DNA of 64,000 nt from Paenibacillus hamazuiensis (GCF_023276405.1 NZ_JALRMO010000001.1:4526001-4590000), one strand, 5' to 3'. Positions 8,735-18,963 are shown, numbered from the stretch's first letter. Translations and numbers: made by a program. Notes: generated by a model not told the origin, from the sequence alone.

Positions 8735-9644
8735 CTACATGATCTTCTCGCCCATCAGTGAGGCGATCAGGTCGACCGCCGCCTTGGCGGTGCGGTTTAC
8801 CGTGTCCAACGTCGACGAATTCCGCGCTTGTGACCGCGCCGCTGTCGGCCAGCATCTCCATCGCGAGATGGCTCTCGCGCAGGCTGATGCCGCCCGGAAC
8901 AGGCGTGCCGACACCCGGCGCTTCGTAAGGATCGAGCGCGTCAAGATCGAGGCTCAGGTGAACGCCATCCGTCCCGCGCGTCACAATATCGAGCGTCCGC
9001 TCCATCACGTTTGCGATGCCGAGCCGGTCGATGTCGTGCATCGTGAATACCGTGACGCCGAGCTGCTTCAGGAACACGCGCTCCCCCGGGTCGAGCGAAC
9101 GAACTCCGAGCAGCACCGTATGCTCGGGCTGCACTTTCGGCGAGCTGCCGCCGATGGCGGTCAGCGCCGGGTGACCGAAGCCGAGCGAAGCGGCCAAGGC
9201 CATCCCGTGAATGTTGCCGGACGGCGTCGTCTCCGCCGTGTTGACATCTCCGTGGGCGTCGTACCAGATGACGCCGAGGCGGGCCCGCGTTCGGCTTAAG
9301 CCGGCGATCGTGCCGATCGCGATGCTGTGATCGCCGCCAAGCACGAGCGGGAAGCGGCCTTTGCCCGCCTCGCGGGCCACGCGGTCGCACAGCTTGCCGC
9401 TCACGCGGGCGATTTCCGCCAAATACTTGAGGTTCGCCGCTTCGGCATCGGCTTTTTCTTGCCGCCCGGTGCGGCGAACCGCAATATCCCCCGTATCGCG
9501 AACGGCAAACCCCAGCCCGGCAAGCCGCTCCGTCACCCCGGCGCAGCGGATTGCGCTCGGTCCCATATCGACTCCTCTCCGGTCTGCGCCGAGATCCATC
9601 GGTACTCCGATCAATGCAACGTCACCGATTTTTGACCGATTCAT
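8735..9644 (-). pseudogene. rocF: Arginase with a 3' frameshift
   Basis: Arginase would hydrolyse arginine to ornithine and urea. The metal-binding motifs are intact: GGDHS, DAHGD and SLDLDALDP. The ATG at 9644 has a GGAGGGGG site. Near 8809-8811 the frame breaks: after SAEFVDV the reading frame continues as unrelated sequence to a stop at about 8709, whereas the next frame gives the normal family ending LDTVNRTAKAAVDLIASLMG to a stop at 8735. Compared with the expected VNPILDT, 11 nt are missing. The active site may survive with an altered C-terminal tail, or the allele may be unstable. A sequencing error is less likely for 11 nt than for one. It is the last gene of the roc operon. Confidence 0.85.
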
Positions 9645-9664
9645 GCTGCATCCCCCTCCTTCGC

Positions 9665-10600
9665 TTAACGGCGAAGCAAGTTTTTTGCGACAAACCACAG
9701 ATTGGCCGGCCGTTCCGCAATGCGTCGTGTAAAATACGGAAACCAGTGCTCGCCGAACGGCGTATACACCCGCACGCGGTAGCCCTCTTCCGCAAGCTGG
9801 CGCTGCAGCCCCGCCGAGATGCCGTACAGCATCTGGAATTCAAATTGATCGGTCCCCATCCCCCGTTCCCGAACGTACCGTTTTATTTCGGCAACGATCG
9901 ATACGTCGTGGGTGGCGATCGCCGTGTAGTTGCCATTCCCCATATGGAGACGGGCCAGCTTCAGGTAGCTGGCGTCCACGTCTTTTTTATCGGGGTAGGC
10001 GACTTCCGGAGGCTCCTTATAAGCTCCCTTCACGATGCGGATAGGCGCCCCGAGCCGCCCGAGCTCGCGGATATCCGGTATGGAACGATACAGATACGAT
10101 TGAATGACGATGCCGACAAATCGGGAGCCGAATCGCTTCAGAAGGCCTTTGTAAATGCCAAGCGTGTCCGAGGTGACCTTGGAATCCTCCATGTCGATCC
10201 AAACAAAGCTGCCGCGCGACTTGGCTTCCGTCACAATGCGTTCCATGTTCGCCGAGCATAAGGCGGGATCGATCAGGAGTCCAAGCTGCGTCAGCTTCAC
10301 CGATACGTTTGCGTCAAGCCGGTTCCGGTCGATCGTTTCCAGCACGCGCAGCACCATGTTCGCCGCCTCTTCCGCAAGTCCCGCGTCCGTCACGCTCTCC
10401 CCCAGGTAATCGAGGGTGACGGCCAGCCCTTGCCGGTTCAGCTCCTTCACCTTTTCCACGGTGCCGTCCAGCGTCTCCGAGGCGACAAATCGGCCGACCC
10501 CCAGCTTCATTCCGTACTTGTAAAAAAAACGCCTCACCATCCGGTTTTCCGCCACCGCAAAAATAAGCCTGCGCAACACGTCCTCCGCTTTCACAGCCAT
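9665..10600 (-). CDS. Proline dehydrogenase
   Basis: FAD enzyme of 311 residues that oxidises proline to pyrroline-5-carboxylate; monofunctional Gram-positive form, at the membrane or in the cytosol. Family motifs: TLDYLGE near the N-terminus, VKLTQLG, a central RIVKGAYKE and the C-terminal substrate-binding segment YTPFGEHWFPYFTRRIAERP. It lies between the P5C dehydrogenase gene and arginase in one operon, so its product feeds straight into the upstream-encoded dehydrogenase. The gap to the dehydrogenase stop is about 150 nt, the widest in this operon. Confidence 0.93.
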   Translation of the reverse strand: MAVKAEDVLRRLIFAVAENRMVRRFFYKYGMKLGVGRFVASETLDGTVEKVKELNRQGLAVTLDYLGESVTDAGLAEEAANMVLRVLETIDRNRLDANVSVKLTQLGLLIDPALCSANMERIVTEAKSRGSFVWIDMEDSKVTSDTLGIYKGLLKRFGSRFVGIVIQSYLYRSIPDIRELGRLGAPIRIVKGAYKEPPEVAYPDKKDVDASYLKLARLHMGNGNYTAIATHDVSIVAEIKRYVRERGMGTDQFEFQMLYGISAGLQRQLAEEGYRVRVYTPFGEHWFPYFTRRIAERPANLWFVAKNLLRR

Positions 10601-10751
10601 TCCTCCTCCCGAAGCGCCGGGCTGCCCGGCGAAAAAATATCGCTAACGGTGATTCGCCAAATCCAACCGGCCTTGCGGGCTCAAGGCAGAACGATCCGGA
10701 ATTTCTATTCAAATTGCCGGCGGCCGCTCGGCTGCATTCAAGATCGATCCG

Positions 10752-12380
10752 CTAAAGCAGCTCCGACGTCAGCTTCGGCTGGGTGAAGAGCAGCAAATAA
10801 TCCGGTCCGCCCGCTTTCGAATCGGTGCCCGACATGTTGAAGCCGCCGAACGGATGCACGCCGACGATCGCCCCGGTACACTTGCGGTTGACATACAGGT
10901 TGCCCGCGTGGAAATCGGCTTTCGCCAGGTCGATATGCGCCCGGCTGCGCGTAAACACCGATCCGGTAAGCCCGTAATCCGTATCATTGGCGATGTCCAG
11001 CGCCTGCCGGAAATCGTCCGCGCGCGCGAAGGCAAGCACCGGGCCGAAAATTTCCTCCCGCATGATGCGCGCCTCCGGCCGGACACCCTCCACGATCGTC
11101 GGCCGGATAAAGTAACCGCGGACATCGCCGGAACGACCCGAAGCAGCGGACGCAGAGGCAGTGGCGTCGGCGGCAGAGCCGCTCCCTCCGTCGAATGCGG
11201 CTTCGGCGGGTTCGCCGCCGGTCACGATCCGCCCTTCCCGCTGCGCTATGCCGATGTATTCGAGGATTTTGGCATAAGCGCTGCGGTCGATGACCGGTCC
11301 CGTATAGTTCGCGGCATCGCGCACATCGCCGACCTTCAGCGCTTCGGTCAGCGCGATGCACCGCTCGAGCACCTCGTCGTATACGTCGCGGTGCACGATG
11401 GCCCGCGAGCAGGCGGAGCATTTTTGCCCGCTGTAGCCGAACGCGGAGACGACGATCGCCTGCGCGGCCTGCTCCAGATCGGCATCCGCGTCCACGACGA
11501 TCGCGTCTTTCCCACCGAGCTCGCCGATGAACCGTTTGAGCCACTTTTGTCCGGGCGCGGTTTGCGCCGCAAGCTCGTTCATGCGCACGCCGACCTCGCG
11601 CGAGCCGGTAAACGAAACGAACCGCGTCAGCTTGTGCTGCACGAGGTAATCGCCGATTTCCGCACCGCTGCCGGACACGAAGCTGAGCACGCCGTCCGGC
11701 AGGCCGGCTTCAAGGAGCAGCTGCACGAACCGCCAAGCGATAACCGGCGTGGCGCTCGACGGCTTGAGCACGACGGTGTTGCCCGCCACAAGCGCGGCCG
11801 TCGTCATGCCGGCCAAAATCGCGAGCGGGAAATTCCACGGCGGAATAACGACGCCGACGCCGAGCGGAATGTATTCGAGCCGGTTGCGCTCTCCCTGCAG
11901 CGGAATAAGCTCGCGGCCGCCCCGCTCGGCGAGCGCCAACATTTGCCGGCCGTAATATTCCATGAAATCGATCGCTTCGGCCGTTTCGGCATCGGCTTCG
12001 CCCCGGCTTTTGCCGGCTTCCAGCATAAGCCACGCGGAAAACTCGTGCTTGCGCCGCCGCAGCATCGCCGCCGCCTTAAAGAGCAGCTCGGCGCGCGTCT
12101 CCACGCCGGTCCGCGACCACGTGCGGAACGCTTCGTGCGCCGCCTGAACGGCGCTCTCCGCCTGCGCCAAATCGGCTTTCGCGGCGCGGCCGATTACCTG
12201 CTCCGTCTGCGAAGGGTTGATCGACACGATGTGCCGCTCCGTGCCGATCGGCTTGCCGCCGATCAAAAGCGGGCACGTCCCGCCAAGCTGCGCCGTCACC
12301 TGTGCGATCGCCGCCTGCAGCGCTGCTTCCTCCCGAGGGTCTCGAAAATCGGTGAAAGGTTCCGGACGATACGGCATCAT
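10752..12380 (-). CDS. rocA: 1-pyrroline-5-carboxylate dehydrogenase with an inserted Ala/Ser/Gly loop
   Basis: NAD-dependent aldehyde dehydrogenase family enzyme that oxidises glutamate semialdehyde/P5C to glutamate. The catalytic Cys lies in GQKCSACSR and the general-base Glu in [10 protein letters not shown]. It is 542 residues, longer than the usual 515 or so. The excess is a low-complexity Ala/Ser/Gly/Asp stretch at about residues 388-421, between GGEP and GYFIRPTI, that I do not expect in this family; it is probably a surface loop. The start overlaps the rocD stop by ATGA, so the two are translationally coupled. Confidence 0.93.
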   Translation of the reverse strand: MMPYRPEPFTDFRDPREEAALQAAIAQVTAQLGGTCPLLIGGKPIGTERHIVSINPSQTEQVIGRAAKADLAQAESAVQAAHEAFRTWSRTGVETRAELLFKAAAMLRRRKHEFSAWLMLEAGKSRGEADAETAEAIDFMEYYGRQMLALAERGGRELIPLQGERNRLEYIPLGVGVVIPPWNFPLAILAGMTTAALVAGNTVVLKPSSATPVIAWRFVQLLLEAGLPDGVLSFVSGSGAEIGDYLVQHKLTRFVSFTGSREVGVRMNELAAQTAPGQKWLKRFIGELGGKDAIVVDADADLEQAAQAIVVSAFGYSGQKCSACSRAIVHRDVYDEVLERCIALTEALKVGDVRDAANYTGPVIDRSAYAKILEYIGIAQREGRIVTGGEPAEAAFDGGSGSAADATASASAASGRSGDVRGYFIRPTIVEGVRPEARIMREEIFGPVLAFARADDFRQALDIANDTDYGLTGSVFTRSRAHIDLAKADFHAGNLYVNRKCTGAIVGVHPFGGFNMSGTDSKAGGPDYLLLFTQPKLTSELL

Positions 12381-13591
12381 GGCTGCCCACTCCCTTCTTT
12401 TTCGTGCAAAACTTCGCTTAATCTCTCGAGTGCCCAGTCAAGCTCTTCCTTCGTGACGATAAGCGGAGGAGCAAGCCGGATGACGCGCTCGTGCGTTTCC
12501 TTGCAGAGCAGCCCCAGCTCCATCAGCCGCTCGCAATATGGCCGGGCCGGCACGTCAAGCTCGATGCCGATAAACAGCCCTTTGCCGCGGACGTCCCGGA
12601 TATGCGGATTGCTGATGAACTTCAGCCGCTCCAGCAGATACGCGCCGAGCGTCTGCGACCTGTCCGCCAGCTTCTCCTCCTCCAGCACCTCCATGGCCGC
12701 AATAGCGACCGCGCAGGCGAGCGGGTTGCCGCCGAACGTCGATCCGTGCGAGCCCGGATCGAACACATCCATCACCTCGCGGTCCGCAGCGATTGCCGAT
12801 ACGGGCATGACGCCGCCGCCGAGCGCTTTGCCGAGGATCAGAATATCCGGCGTGACGCCTTCCCAATCGCAGGCAAAACGCCGGCCGGTCCGCCCGAAGC
12901 CGGTCTGGATTTCGTCGGCAAGCAGCAGCACTTGCCGCTCCTTGCAAAGCTTCGCCGCTTCCCGCAGAAAGCCGTCCGGCGGCAAAACGACGCCGGCCTC
13001 CCCCTGCACCGGCTCGACGAGAAAAGCCGCCGTATGTGGAGTGATCGCGGACTCCAGCGCTGCGGTATCGCCGTACGGGATGACGGTGAAGCCCGGCGTA
13101 AACGGCCCGAACCCGCGCCGGTACTCCGGCGAGGACGAGAACGAGGTAACCGTGACGGTTCTCCCGTGAAAATTGCCTTCGCATACGATGATGTCCGCCT
13201 TGCCCTCCGGCACCCGCTTCACGTCGTACGCCCACCGCCGCGTCGCCTTGATCGCCGTCTCCACCGCTTCCGCGCCGGTGTTCATCGGCAGCACGCGCTG
13301 CATGCCGGTCAAACGGCACAGCTTCTCGTAAAACTCGCCGAGCAGCTCGTGGTGAAACGCCCGCGACGTCAAGGTGACGCGCTCCGCCTGGTCTTTAAGC
13401 GCCCGGATGATTTTCGGATGCCTGTGCCCATGGCTGACTGCGGAATAGGCGCTGAGCATATCCATGTAGCGGCGTCCTTCCGGATCTTCCACCCAAACCC
13501 CTTCGGCGCGGGCGATGACAAGCGGCAGAGGCTTGTAGTTGCCTGCGCCGTAAGTCTCCGCCTTGGTGATGGCTTTTTGGGACCGGTTCAT
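12377..13591 (-). CDS. rocD: Ornithine aminotransferase
   Basis: PLP-dependent class III aminotransferase of 404 residues converting ornithine and 2-oxoglutarate to glutamate semialdehyde and glutamate. Motifs: [31 protein letters not shown], and the Schiff-base lysine in [11 protein letters not shown]. The ATG at 13591 is preferred over one 21 nt upstream because GGAGGTG sits 7-8 nt before it. It is first in the roc operon and links arginase-derived ornithine to rocA. Confidence 0.95.
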   Translation of the reverse strand: MNRSQKAITKAETYGAGNYKPLPLVIARAEGVWVEDPEGRRYMDMLSAYSAVSHGHRHPKIIRALKDQAERVTLTSRAFHHELLGEFYEKLCRLTGMQRVLPMNTGAEAVETAIKATRRWAYDVKRVPEGKADIIVCEGNFHGRTVTVTSFSSSPEYRRGFGPFTPGFTVIPYGDTAALESAITPHTAAFLVEPVQGEAGVVLPPDGFLREAAKLCKERQVLLLADEIQTGFGRTGRRFACDWEGVTPDILILGKALGGGVMPVSAIAADREVMDVFDPGSHGSTFGGNPLACAVAIAAMEVLEEEKLADRSQTLGAYLLERLKFISNPHIRDVRGKGLFIGIELDVPARPYCERLMELGLLCKETHERVIRLAPPLIVTKEELDWALERLSEVLHEKEGSGQP

Positions 13592-13636
13592 TTCGCTGCA
13601 CCTCCATTTCACTGATCGCCTGCGGAACGAGGAACG

Positions 13637-13665
13637 ATTTTGAATTGAAGTGTCGGTTGTCTCAA
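13637..13665 (-). promoter_or_regulatory. Candidate sigma-A promoter of the roc operon
   Basis: Minus-strand TTGAGA (13660-13665), a 17-nt spacer and CAAAAT (13637-13642) lie 46 nt or more upstream of rocD. The match is five of six and four of six. I looked for a sigma-54 -24/-12 pair, as used by Bacillus roc genes, and found none. Confidence 0.4.
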
Positions 13666-13971
13666 AGCCGGTGTGACGCCGGGAACCATTTGTTGAGATA
13701 AAGGCAAATTCAAATTTTTAAGGTACGGTCTGCATTATTAGGGTGCTTTTTGCAATAAAGAAACGGACATTAGGGAGGAATGAGGGAATGGTATCTGCTT
13801 GTGTTCAGATGTAAAGGGAAAGAGGATGATTGGACTTCGTATTTCTACTATAAGTATATCATATCTTGTCGAAATAAGGTGGCAAAAATGTCATTTCGTA
13901 CTTCCAGTGTATGCGTGGACCCATAGAATGTTCGCGGGTGCCTACGCTGCTTTCTTTTTTACCCCATTCGG
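13666..13971. other. Intergenic stretch between the lyase terminator and the roc promoter
   Basis: About 300 bp that is A+T-richer than its surroundings. I see no open frame with a ribosome site, no repeat and no clear operator here. Confidence 0.5.
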
Positions 13972-13977
13972 TTGAAA

Positions 13978-14005
13978 AACCCCGGATGACCTGATCTCCG
14001 GGGTT
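13978..14005 (-). terminator. Rho-independent terminator after the ArgH-like gene
   Basis: Minus-strand AACCCCGGA and TCCGGGGTT pair over 9 bp around a 10-nt loop, followed by TTTTTC. It ends the ABC system 2 operon. Confidence 0.88.
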
Positions 14006-14019
14006 CCTGCGATTCTAAA

Positions 14020-15546
14020 TTAACGCCCTTGCCGCGCCATGTCTGCGACTATCCAATCCAATTGGCGGTACGATTGCAGGGACTTCTCTTTTGCGGCATT
14101 TAGCCATGACAGGTGCTCGTCATGCTGAAGCTTTCGCTCGGCAATCATCCTTCTCACTTCCCTCGGATTGGGACCGCCGGGCAGAGAACGTACGGCAACA
14201 AAATAATCGGGGTCCAGGGACAGCACTAATTTCGTCTCGTCAATGAGCAGCGGTTTTCCGATCACCTCGTAAGCCGCTTCGTTGACAAGCCCGAGTGTAA
14301 CTTCATGAGCGCCGATTCCCTGGGATAACGCCATCTTCACGACTTTGCTCGCAATGTGATGAGCTTTGCGGAAGGATAAACCATCCGTTCTCACGAGCGT
14401 ATCCGCCAGCTCGGTGATGGTCGCGAAGCTGGACACGGCCCGTTCGCGCAGCTTTTCCTTATTCACTTCCGCGGTACCGATCACGCAGGCGAGCAGCCTG
14501 CACAGCTTATCGAGCAGATCGAGGCTTCTCCAGGCGTACGGCTGCATATCGTCTTCCGTATCGACGATATCGCCGAACGGCGTGTTGTGAATCATCGTGA
14601 GTACCGTCTGGGTGTTGCCTACACAGCTCGATAACAGGGAACGCAGATGCTCCAAGGATACCGGATTGCGTTTTTGCGGCATAATCGAGCTCGTTTGCAC
14701 GTAAGGGTCGGAAACCCGCAAAACCGCAAACTCCTGGGTGCTCCACAGCAGCAAATCTTGCACGAAGCGGCCGAGCGTGATCGCGGCAATTTGCGTGACC
14801 GTCATGAGCTCGGCAATGTAATCCGCTCCCCCGATCGCGTCATACGAATTTTCGATCAATTCGTCAAATCCGAGCAGCTCTCTCATCCGGTCCCGGTTAA
14901 TGTTGAAGCCGGAGGTTGTCAGTGCGGCTGCCCCCATCGAGCTTTGATTCAGATGGCGGTACGCATTCGCAAATCGCCGCATATCCCGGTTCAGCGAATC
15001 GACCACGGCCATGATATAGTGGCCTAATGTGGTCGGCTGAGCCTGCTGGGTATGGGTGTACCCGATCATCAGCGTCTCGGCATGTTCTGCGGCAAACTCC
15101 AGCAGCTGATCTTTTAAGGACAATACGGAAGATAAAGCGGTTTGCAGCTTATCGCGAAGCGCAAGCCGGAACATGGCGATGCTCATATCGTTGCGGCTGC
15201 GCGCGATGTGCAGATTTCCGGCTATATCGCCGGCCCGTTCAAGCAGCTCCCGCTCCACCTGAAAAAACAAATCTTCCACTTCACCCGAGTATTGTGAACT
15301 GCGGATAGTCTGCAGGTCAAGGCTCCGGATCGCTTCGGCAATCCGTCCGCCCTCTTCCGGGGAAATCAAATGCTGCTCCGTCAGCATAATAAGCTGAGCC
15401 TTGTTGATGGCCATCATGGGACCAAGCAAATGCTGCTTGGCCTCGTCATAGGAAGGCGCAAGAACGACCTCCGTATACGTTTTTCCCGGAAAGGCGCTGC
15501 CTTCGTTCCGTATGATGTTCTCTCTGTGGCTTAACGCTCCGCTCAT
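14020..15546 (-). CDS. ArgH-like lyase (fumarase/aspartase superfamily)
   Basis: Lyase of 508 residues related to argininosuccinate lyase. The superfamily signature SSIMPQKRNP carries the mobile-loop serine; HIARSRND and YTHTQQAQP correspond to the HxGRSRND and GYTHLQ(R)AQP motifs of ArgH but with changes. It is longer than ordinary ArgH (about 460). Its neighbours are a solute-binding protein, two permeases and a two-component system; argG is absent and the start overlaps the binding-protein stop by ATGA. A catabolic role is therefore more likely than arginine synthesis: removing fumarate from an imported N-succinyl-amino compound, as EDDS lyase (an ArgH relative) does. The exact substrate is unknown. 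Confidence 0.8.
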   Translation of the reverse strand: MSGALSHRENIIRNEGSAFPGKTYTEVVLAPSYDEAKQHLLGPMMAINKAQLIMLTEQHLISPEEGGRIAEAIRSLDLQTIRSSQYSGEVEDLFFQVERELLERAGDIAGNLHIARSRNDMSIAMFRLALRDKLQTALSSVLSLKDQLLEFAAEHAETLMIGYTHTQQAQPTTLGHYIMAVVDSLNRDMRRFANAYRHLNQSSMGAAALTTSGFNINRDRMRELLGFDELIENSYDAIGGADYIAELMTVTQIAAITLGRFVQDLLLWSTQEFAVLRVSDPYVQTSSIMPQKRNPVSLEHLRSLLSSCVGNTQTVLTMIHNTPFGDIVDTEDDMQPYAWRSLDLLDKLCRLLACVIGTAEVNKEKLRERAVSSFATITELADTLVRTDGLSFRKAHHIASKVVKMALSQGIGAHEVTLGLVNEAAYEVIGKPLLIDETKLVLSLDPDYFVAVRSLPGGPNPREVRRMIAERKLQHDEHLSWLNAAKEKSLQSYRQLDWIVADMARQGR

Positions 15547-17096
15547 TTGCCGCCCCCCTGCTTCTTATACCAGTCGGTCGCTTCCTGAATCACCTTGTCT
15601 CCTCCGCGTTTCTTCCAATCGTCCACAAACTTGTCGAAGCTGTCGATCGATTCCTTGCCGGTGATGATCTTGGCGGCGGTTTCGATCCAAAGGCCGGTAT
15701 AACCAAGCTCCGGTTTGGATTGAAGCGTCGGCGGAATTGGCATATCCAGCGCATCGTTGACACGGCCTTCGCTGTTGGCTACTTGCAAAGCTTTTGTGAT
15801 CAAGTCCCCGTTGACACGGCCGTTGATATAATCCTTATCCGTTAAATGCGTCGGACCGATAAATCTGAGGAAATGAAGATGCATCGTTTCCCTGTCGATG
15901 TCCGCCTGCACTTGAGGTTGTTTGTAAACCAATTTTCCGGATTCAGTCGTATAATCGTCGCCCTCGAGCCCATAGTTCAAAAACTTTTGAGCCGCATCGG
16001 AATAATACCATTCCAAAAACTTAAGTACATTTTCCGGATGTTTGTTCGACCTCGGAATGACCCATGCGGAAAGCGGATTGACCGCCGAGCCGATCAAGCT
16101 TCCTCCCTTGCCGTCCGGTCCGATCGGCGCAGGGATATTCATGATGACCGCCTTCGGATCGCCGCTTTTCACTTCCGCCGCCCATTTATCCGGATAATCC
16201 GGCACATGCACCCACATGCCGACTCTGGCCGTCGCTTTCACTTTCGAGTCAAAATCTTTCGGCTGATTCAGGAAAATCTCGTTATCCATCAGCTTTTCCT
16301 GATACATGCTTTGATGCAGCTTCAAAGCCTCTTTCATTTGCGGACGGATGAAGTTAGGCACCAGCTGATTATTTTCGTATTTCCAGCCGGAAAGGCTCAC
16401 ATCGTAAGCGGAGAAGAAAATTTCCGCATAATTGAAATTCATTCGGCCGGAGAACGGAATTTCATCCGCCTTGCCGTTGCCGTTAGGATCCTTATCCCGG
16501 AAGGCACGCAGGACGTTCAAATATTCGTCCACCGTCTTGGGCACTTGCAGCCCGAGCTTATCCAGCCAGTCTTTGCGGATATAAACGATTTGATTATTCC
16601 GGGTCGCGCGCTCGGCCGGAATAGCGTAAATTTTCCCGTCCTTGCTGACGAGAGCGGAGTTCCACAGCTCCTTGCCGATTTTCGTTTTCAGACTCGGCGC
16701 GTATTTATCGATCAGCTCGTTCAAGTCGTAAAAAGCGTTGTTGCTCAGTGCAGGAGCCACCTCGGGAGAGGTTATGCCGTTGACGACCTGAATCGCGTCG
16801 GGCAGTTCGCCGGCGGCAAACATTAAATTGAGCTTCTGCGAATATTCCTTTTGCGGGATGAGCTCCAGGCGAACGTTCGTTTTGGAAAGCTCCCGAAGCT
16901 TGTTCACGTATTTATCTTCGTTGATGTTGGGAGAAGCTTCGATGTACGGAAAGTTTCGCGTGCTAAGCGCAAGCTTCACCGTAGGTGGAGCGGCTTCGCC
17001 GCCTGCGGCGGGTTTTGGCTCATTGCTCCCGCAGGCCGCAAGCAAACTTCCGGGTAAAGCCGCACAAAGCAATAACGTTACAAATTTCTTTTTCAC
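15543..17096 (-). CDS. ABC transporter binding lipoprotein (LplA-like, large)
   Basis: Solute-binding lipoprotein of 517 residues. The signal peptide ends LLAACGS, with the lipidated Cys22, followed by the mature binding domain. The start is GTG, with GGAGGG 9 nt upstream. Large binding proteins of this type pair with LplB/LplC-type permeases, as here. It sits between the permeases and the ArgH-like lyase, so the ligand is probably the lyase substrate or its precursor; such proteins are often assumed to bind oligosaccharides, but that should not be taken for granted here. Confidence 0.92.
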   Translation of the reverse strand: MKKKFVTLLLCAALPGSLLAACGSNEPKPAAGGEAAPPTVKLALSTRNFPYIEASPNINEDKYVNKLRELSKTNVRLELIPQKEYSQKLNLMFAAGELPDAIQVVNGITSPEVAPALSNNAFYDLNELIDKYAPSLKTKIGKELWNSALVSKDGKIYAIPAERATRNNQIVYIRKDWLDKLGLQVPKTVDEYLNVLRAFRDKDPNGNGKADEIPFSGRMNFNYAEIFFSAYDVSLSGWKYENNQLVPNFIRPQMKEALKLHQSMYQEKLMDNEIFLNQPKDFDSKVKATARVGMWVHVPDYPDKWAAEVKSGDPKAVIMNIPAPIGPDGKGGSLIGSAVNPLSAWVIPRSNKHPENVLKFLEWYYSDAAQKFLNYGLEGDDYTTESGKLVYKQPQVQADIDRETMHLHFLRFIGPTHLTDKDYINGRVNGDLITKALQVANSEGRVNDALDMPIPPTLQSKPELGYTGLWIETAAKIITGKESIDSFDKFVDDWKKRGGDKVIQEATDWYKKQGGGK

Positions 17097-17135
17097 GAGA
17101 GATGACCCTCCTTATGTTTGCAAAAGTAAAATAAC

Positions 17136-17993
17136 CTATCCTTTGACCGATCCGATCATCGCGCCTTTGACAAAATGCTTCTGAACAAACGGATAGATGA
17201 TCATGACCGGCACGGTCGCGACGATAATCGTCGCCATCTTGATGCCCTCCGCCGAAGAAAGAGAGTTCAGCACGCTGGCCGTATCACTGTCCACCACGAT
17301 CTGTCTCAATTTCACCTGCAGCGGAAACCAGCCCGGATCGCGCAAATACATCATCGCCGCATAATAACCGTTCCAGTGTCCGACCGCATAAAACATGCCG
17401 ATCGTCGTCATCACCGGCAAGGACAAGGGCAGCACGATGCTCCATAACGTCCGGTATTCGTGGCAGCCGTCGATTTTTGCCGCCTCGGTCAGCCCGTCCG
17501 GAATGTTTTGGAAAAACGAAATCATAATCAGCAAGTTAAAACCGCTCACGAGCGACGGAATCATAAGCGCCCACAGCGTATCCAGCATGCCCAGCGACTT
17601 GACCAGCAAAAACGAAGGGATGATCGGGGCGGTAAAAATCATCGTAAACAATACGACGAGAATGATGGCCGATCGGCCTTTCAAATCGGGACGGGCCAAG
17701 CCGTAGGCCATCAGGGTAGTAAATGCAAGATTAAGCGCAGTTCCGAGGACCGTGATATAAACGGTGATGCCGAAGGATTTCCAAAAGCCCGCATTTTTAA
17801 TAACGGCGATATAATTTTCCAAAGTAAAGTTCACCGGCCATACGGTGACGAGCCCCTGCAATATAGCGTTTCCTCCGCTGAAGGAGCCTGCCACCATATT
17901 GACGAACGGCAGCAGCATGCATAAGGAAACAAGCGTAAGCACCGTATAATTGCCGACGATAAACCACTTTCTTGCCCGGCTGACTCTTCCCAT
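17136..17993 (-). CDS. ABC transporter permease (LplC/YtcP-like)
   Basis: Integral membrane permease of 285 residues with six predicted helices. The coupling-loop motif is TEAAKIDGC, and the C-terminus ends in VQKHFVKGAMIGSVKG, typical of this subunit. The ATG at 17993 is chosen over an upstream in-frame ATG at 18065 because AGGAGGAGC lies directly before it; with this start there is no overlap with the preceding permease, whose stop is 18004. Confidence 0.92.
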   Translation of the reverse strand: MGRVSRARKWFIVGNYTVLTLVSLCMLLPFVNMVAGSFSGGNAILQGLVTVWPVNFTLENYIAVIKNAGFWKSFGITVYITVLGTALNLAFTTLMAYGLARPDLKGRSAIILVVLFTMIFTAPIIPSFLLVKSLGMLDTLWALMIPSLVSGFNLLIMISFFQNIPDGLTEAAKIDGCHEYRTLWSIVLPLSLPVMTTIGMFYAVGHWNGYYAAMMYLRDPGWFPLQVKLRQIVVDSDTASVLNSLSSAEGIKMATIIVATVPVMIIYPFVQKHFVKGAMIGSVKG

Positions 17994-18003
17994 GCTCCTC
18001 CTC

Positions 18004-18963
18004 CTAATACAGGGAATTCCCCGTTGACCTTTTGCTGATGGCGTTCGCTCCGAGGATAAGGACAAGTCCGACGACCGACTTAAACAGCCCGACCGCCGTC
18101 GTGTAGCTGTATTGTCCGCCCAGAAGCCCCACCCGGTAAATGTATGTATCCAAAATATCGCCGCTCACCCGAACAAGAGGGTTCAGCAGTACATAGATTT
18201 GCTCGAAGCCGAGATCCAGCACATGTCCGATTTTGAGCAGCAGCAGCACCATAATGGTCGGCATTAACGCCGGCAAGGTGATGCTGAACACCTGCCGCAG
18301 CTTCCCGGCACCATCCACTTCCGCCGCTTCGTATAATTCCGGATTGATGCCGGTCAGTGCGGCCAAGTAAATGATCGTTCCCCAGCCGACTTCCTTCCAA
18401 ATCCCTGAAACGACGACGATGCTGCGAAAGAAGGACGGCTCCTGCATGAAAAAGATTTTCTCCGTGCCGAATGCGGCCAAAACCCGGTTGACCAAACCCG
18501 TATCCGGCGCAAGCAAGCTGATGACCATACCGCCCACAATGACCCACGACAAGAAATGCGGGATATACAGGACGGTTTGCGTAACCCTTTTAAATAGAGC
18601 TTTACCCACCTCGTTTAACAAAAGCGCAAGCACGATCGGCGCCGGAAAGCCGAAAATCAGCTGATACAGGCTGATGACCAGCGTATTGCGCAGCACCAGA
18701 AAAAACTCTTCATAGCTGAACAGCTCGGAAAAATGTTTGAAGCCTACGAATGGGCTGCCGGCAATTCCCCCGAACGGGCTGTAATCTTGAAACGCGATGA
18801 CACTCCCTGCGAGCGGAATATATTTAAATACGACAAAAAACAGCAATCCCGGCGCGATCATCGAATAAATTTGCCAATTTTTCATAAAATATGACGATCT
18901 GCGCGTATGTTTTTCCGTTAATGGAACGGTTCCTGCAGCGTTCACGTCGGCCCCCTTGCTCAT
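18004..18963 (-). CDS. ABC transporter permease (LplB-like)
   Basis: Inner-membrane permease of 319 residues with a long cytoplasmic N-terminus and about six helices; YEAAEVDGAGK is the coupling loop, and FKYIPLAGSVIAFQDY near residue 50 is characteristic of LplB-type subunits. AAGGAGGTTGAGCT precedes the ATG. It follows the response-regulator gene after a 97-nt gap that holds a cre-like site and a TTTGCGCCGCAAA palindrome, so the transporter genes may have their own promoter. Confidence 0.92.
   Translation of the reverse strand: MSKGADVNAAGTVPLTEKHTRRSSYFMKNWQIYSMIAPGLLFFVVFKYIPLAGSVIAFQDYSPFGGIAGSPFVGFKHFSELFSYEEFFLVLRNTLVISLYQLIFGFPAPIVLALLLNEVGKALFKRVTQTVLYIPHFLSWVIVGGMVISLLAPDTGLVNRVLAAFGTEKIFFMQEPSFFRSIVVVSGIWKEVGWGTIIYLAALTGINPELYEAAEVDGAGKLRQVFSITLPALMPTIMVLLLLKIGHVLDLGFEQIYVLLNPLVRVSGDILDTYIYRVGLLGGQYSYTTAVGLFKSVVGLVLILGANAISKRSTGNSLY

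Noticed and set aside
10854-13169. Plus-strand open frame of 771 codons opposite rocA and rocD
   Set aside because: Antisense shadow of two recognised enzymes; composition and lack of any motif argue against coding.
13613-13800. Sigma-54 promoter for the roc operon
   Set aside because: No TGGCAC-N5-TTGC pair at the right spacing; a weak sigma-A-like pair fits better.
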